NCBI GenBank assembly: GCA_016935665.1
Contig: JAFGQN010000238.1
Span: 1 to 64,000 of the forward strand
DNA length: 64,000 nt
Source: Deltaproteobacteria bacterium
Lineage (GTDB): Bacteria; Myxococcota_A; Polyangia; JAAYKL01
Direction: 5' to 3'
A program made the translations under genes and the position numbers. Position 1 is the first letter of the stretch. The number at the start of each line of letters is the position of its first letter. This document shows, in pieces, positions 63,751-64,000 of this stretch. The notes beneath the pieces were generated by a model. That model did no database searches. It saw only the letters and a program-made list of their open reading frames with translations, and was not told the DNA's origin.

Positions 63751-63773
63751 CCAATCGCTTTCGTTGCGATTGG
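63751..63773 (+). promoter_or_regulatory. Hairpin before the cysteine desulfurase gene
   Basis: CCAATCGC and GCGATTGG form a perfect 8-bp stem with a 7-nt loop, 20 bp before the start at 63793. A 12-bp palindrome GAACAGCTGTTC lies at 63717-63728. They may end the rpmA transcript or control the desulfurase. There is no T run. Confidence 0.4.
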
Positions 63774-63792
63774 ATGGTGGTTTATTGCGCCT

Positions 63793-64000
63793 ATGACGGA
63801 AATCTATCTGGACAACGCCGCCACCACACGTCCATACCCCAAGGTATGCAACGTGGTGTTGTCGGCCATGCAGGATGGATTTGGCAATACGGCATCGCTG
63901 CATCGGCGAGGTGTGATGGCGGAGCGTCAGGTGGCCATTGCCAGACAGCATATTCGTCAGCTGATTGGCACCAGCAACTGGGATGTATTGTTTACATCCG
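63793..64000 (+). CDS. Cysteine desulfurase (NifS/IscS-like), 5' part
   Basis: The first 69 codons are present; the gene runs off the window. The start MTEIYLDNAATTRPYPKV is the hallmark of class V aminotransferase cysteine desulfurases, followed by a GNTASLHRRGV segment (usual GNPSSxHxxG) and the substrate loop up to VLFTS. It supplies sulfur for Fe-S cluster or tRNA thiolation. Confidence 0.88.
   Translation, partial: MTEIYLDNAATTRPYPKVCNVVLSAMQDGFGNTASLHRRGVMAERQVAIARQHIRQLIGTSNWDVLFTS

Overview
The window looks like chromosomal core DNA of a Gram-negative, deltaproteobacterial-type bacterium. My inference is the Myxococcota/Bradymonadota side, at moderate GC. The evidence is an LptD-like outer-membrane protein, several beta-barrel candidates, many lipobox proteins with Asp/Ser/Thr-rich stalks, a response regulator with a DUF4388 module, an FHA-GGDEF cyclase, and three ECF sigma/anti-sigma pairs. 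Housekeeping genes are intact: grpE-dnaK-dnaJ, dnaA, rsh, ybeY, queG, nadK, rplU-rpmA and an rqcH-like gene. I see no rRNA, tRNA, CRISPR array, transposase or prophage block.

Left part (1-12 kb): a truncated copy of a dispersed repeat, a peptidoglycan amidase, a CLC chloride transporter with CBS and TrkA-C domains, a soluble chemoreceptor-like protein, and an ECF sigma/zinc anti-sigma pair. The grpE-dnaK-dnaJ operon follows, preceded by a perfect 9-bp inverted repeat in its presumed promoter. Then come a lipoprotein and a two-ACT-domain regulator. The gap at 11.6-12.0 kb holds a minus-strand terminator with no gene upstream of it, which suggests a small RNA.

Middle part (12-44 kb): a lytic transglycosylase, a lysine-rich coiled-coil protein, a CotH-kinase lipoprotein coupled to a candidate outer-membrane barrel, YccF, gamma carbonic anhydrase, an Old Yellow Enzyme, a U32 protein, LptD-like and AMIN-like envelope genes, and dnaA. 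Next are an outer-membrane protein with an in-frame G10 tract, a second ECF pair with a lipoprotein, a beta-helix lipoprotein on a Ser-Asp stalk, an rRNA methyltransferase, a flippase, rsh, a pseudo-receiver (Glu at the phosphorylation site) fused to a periplasmic TPR domain, and an FHA-GGDEF protein.

Right part (44-64 kb): queG, ybeY, a gap with a cluster of DnaA-box-like sites, and a third ECF pair whose anti-sigma factor lacks zinc ligands, followed by exported proteins. A GT-C/YfhO-like membrane protein faces a DPM1-type GT2 enzyme. Then come a lipase-like lipoprotein, a GNAT/YdjC pair, a 3-hydroxyacyl-CoA dehydrogenase/thiolase pair, and an rqcH-like gene whose 3' end lies inside a 124-bp repeat with near-perfect 17-bp terminal inverted repeats. 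A second copy of this repeat is cut by the left edge of the window. nadK, rplU-rpmA and the start of a cysteine desulfurase gene close the window.

Most genes serve the envelope or stress responses: protein folding, ECF signalling, LPS assembly, peptidoglycan turnover, stringent response, ribosome rescue. The least explained parts are the inverted-repeat element, the possible small RNA, the grpE operator, the poly-G tracts and the pseudo-receiver.
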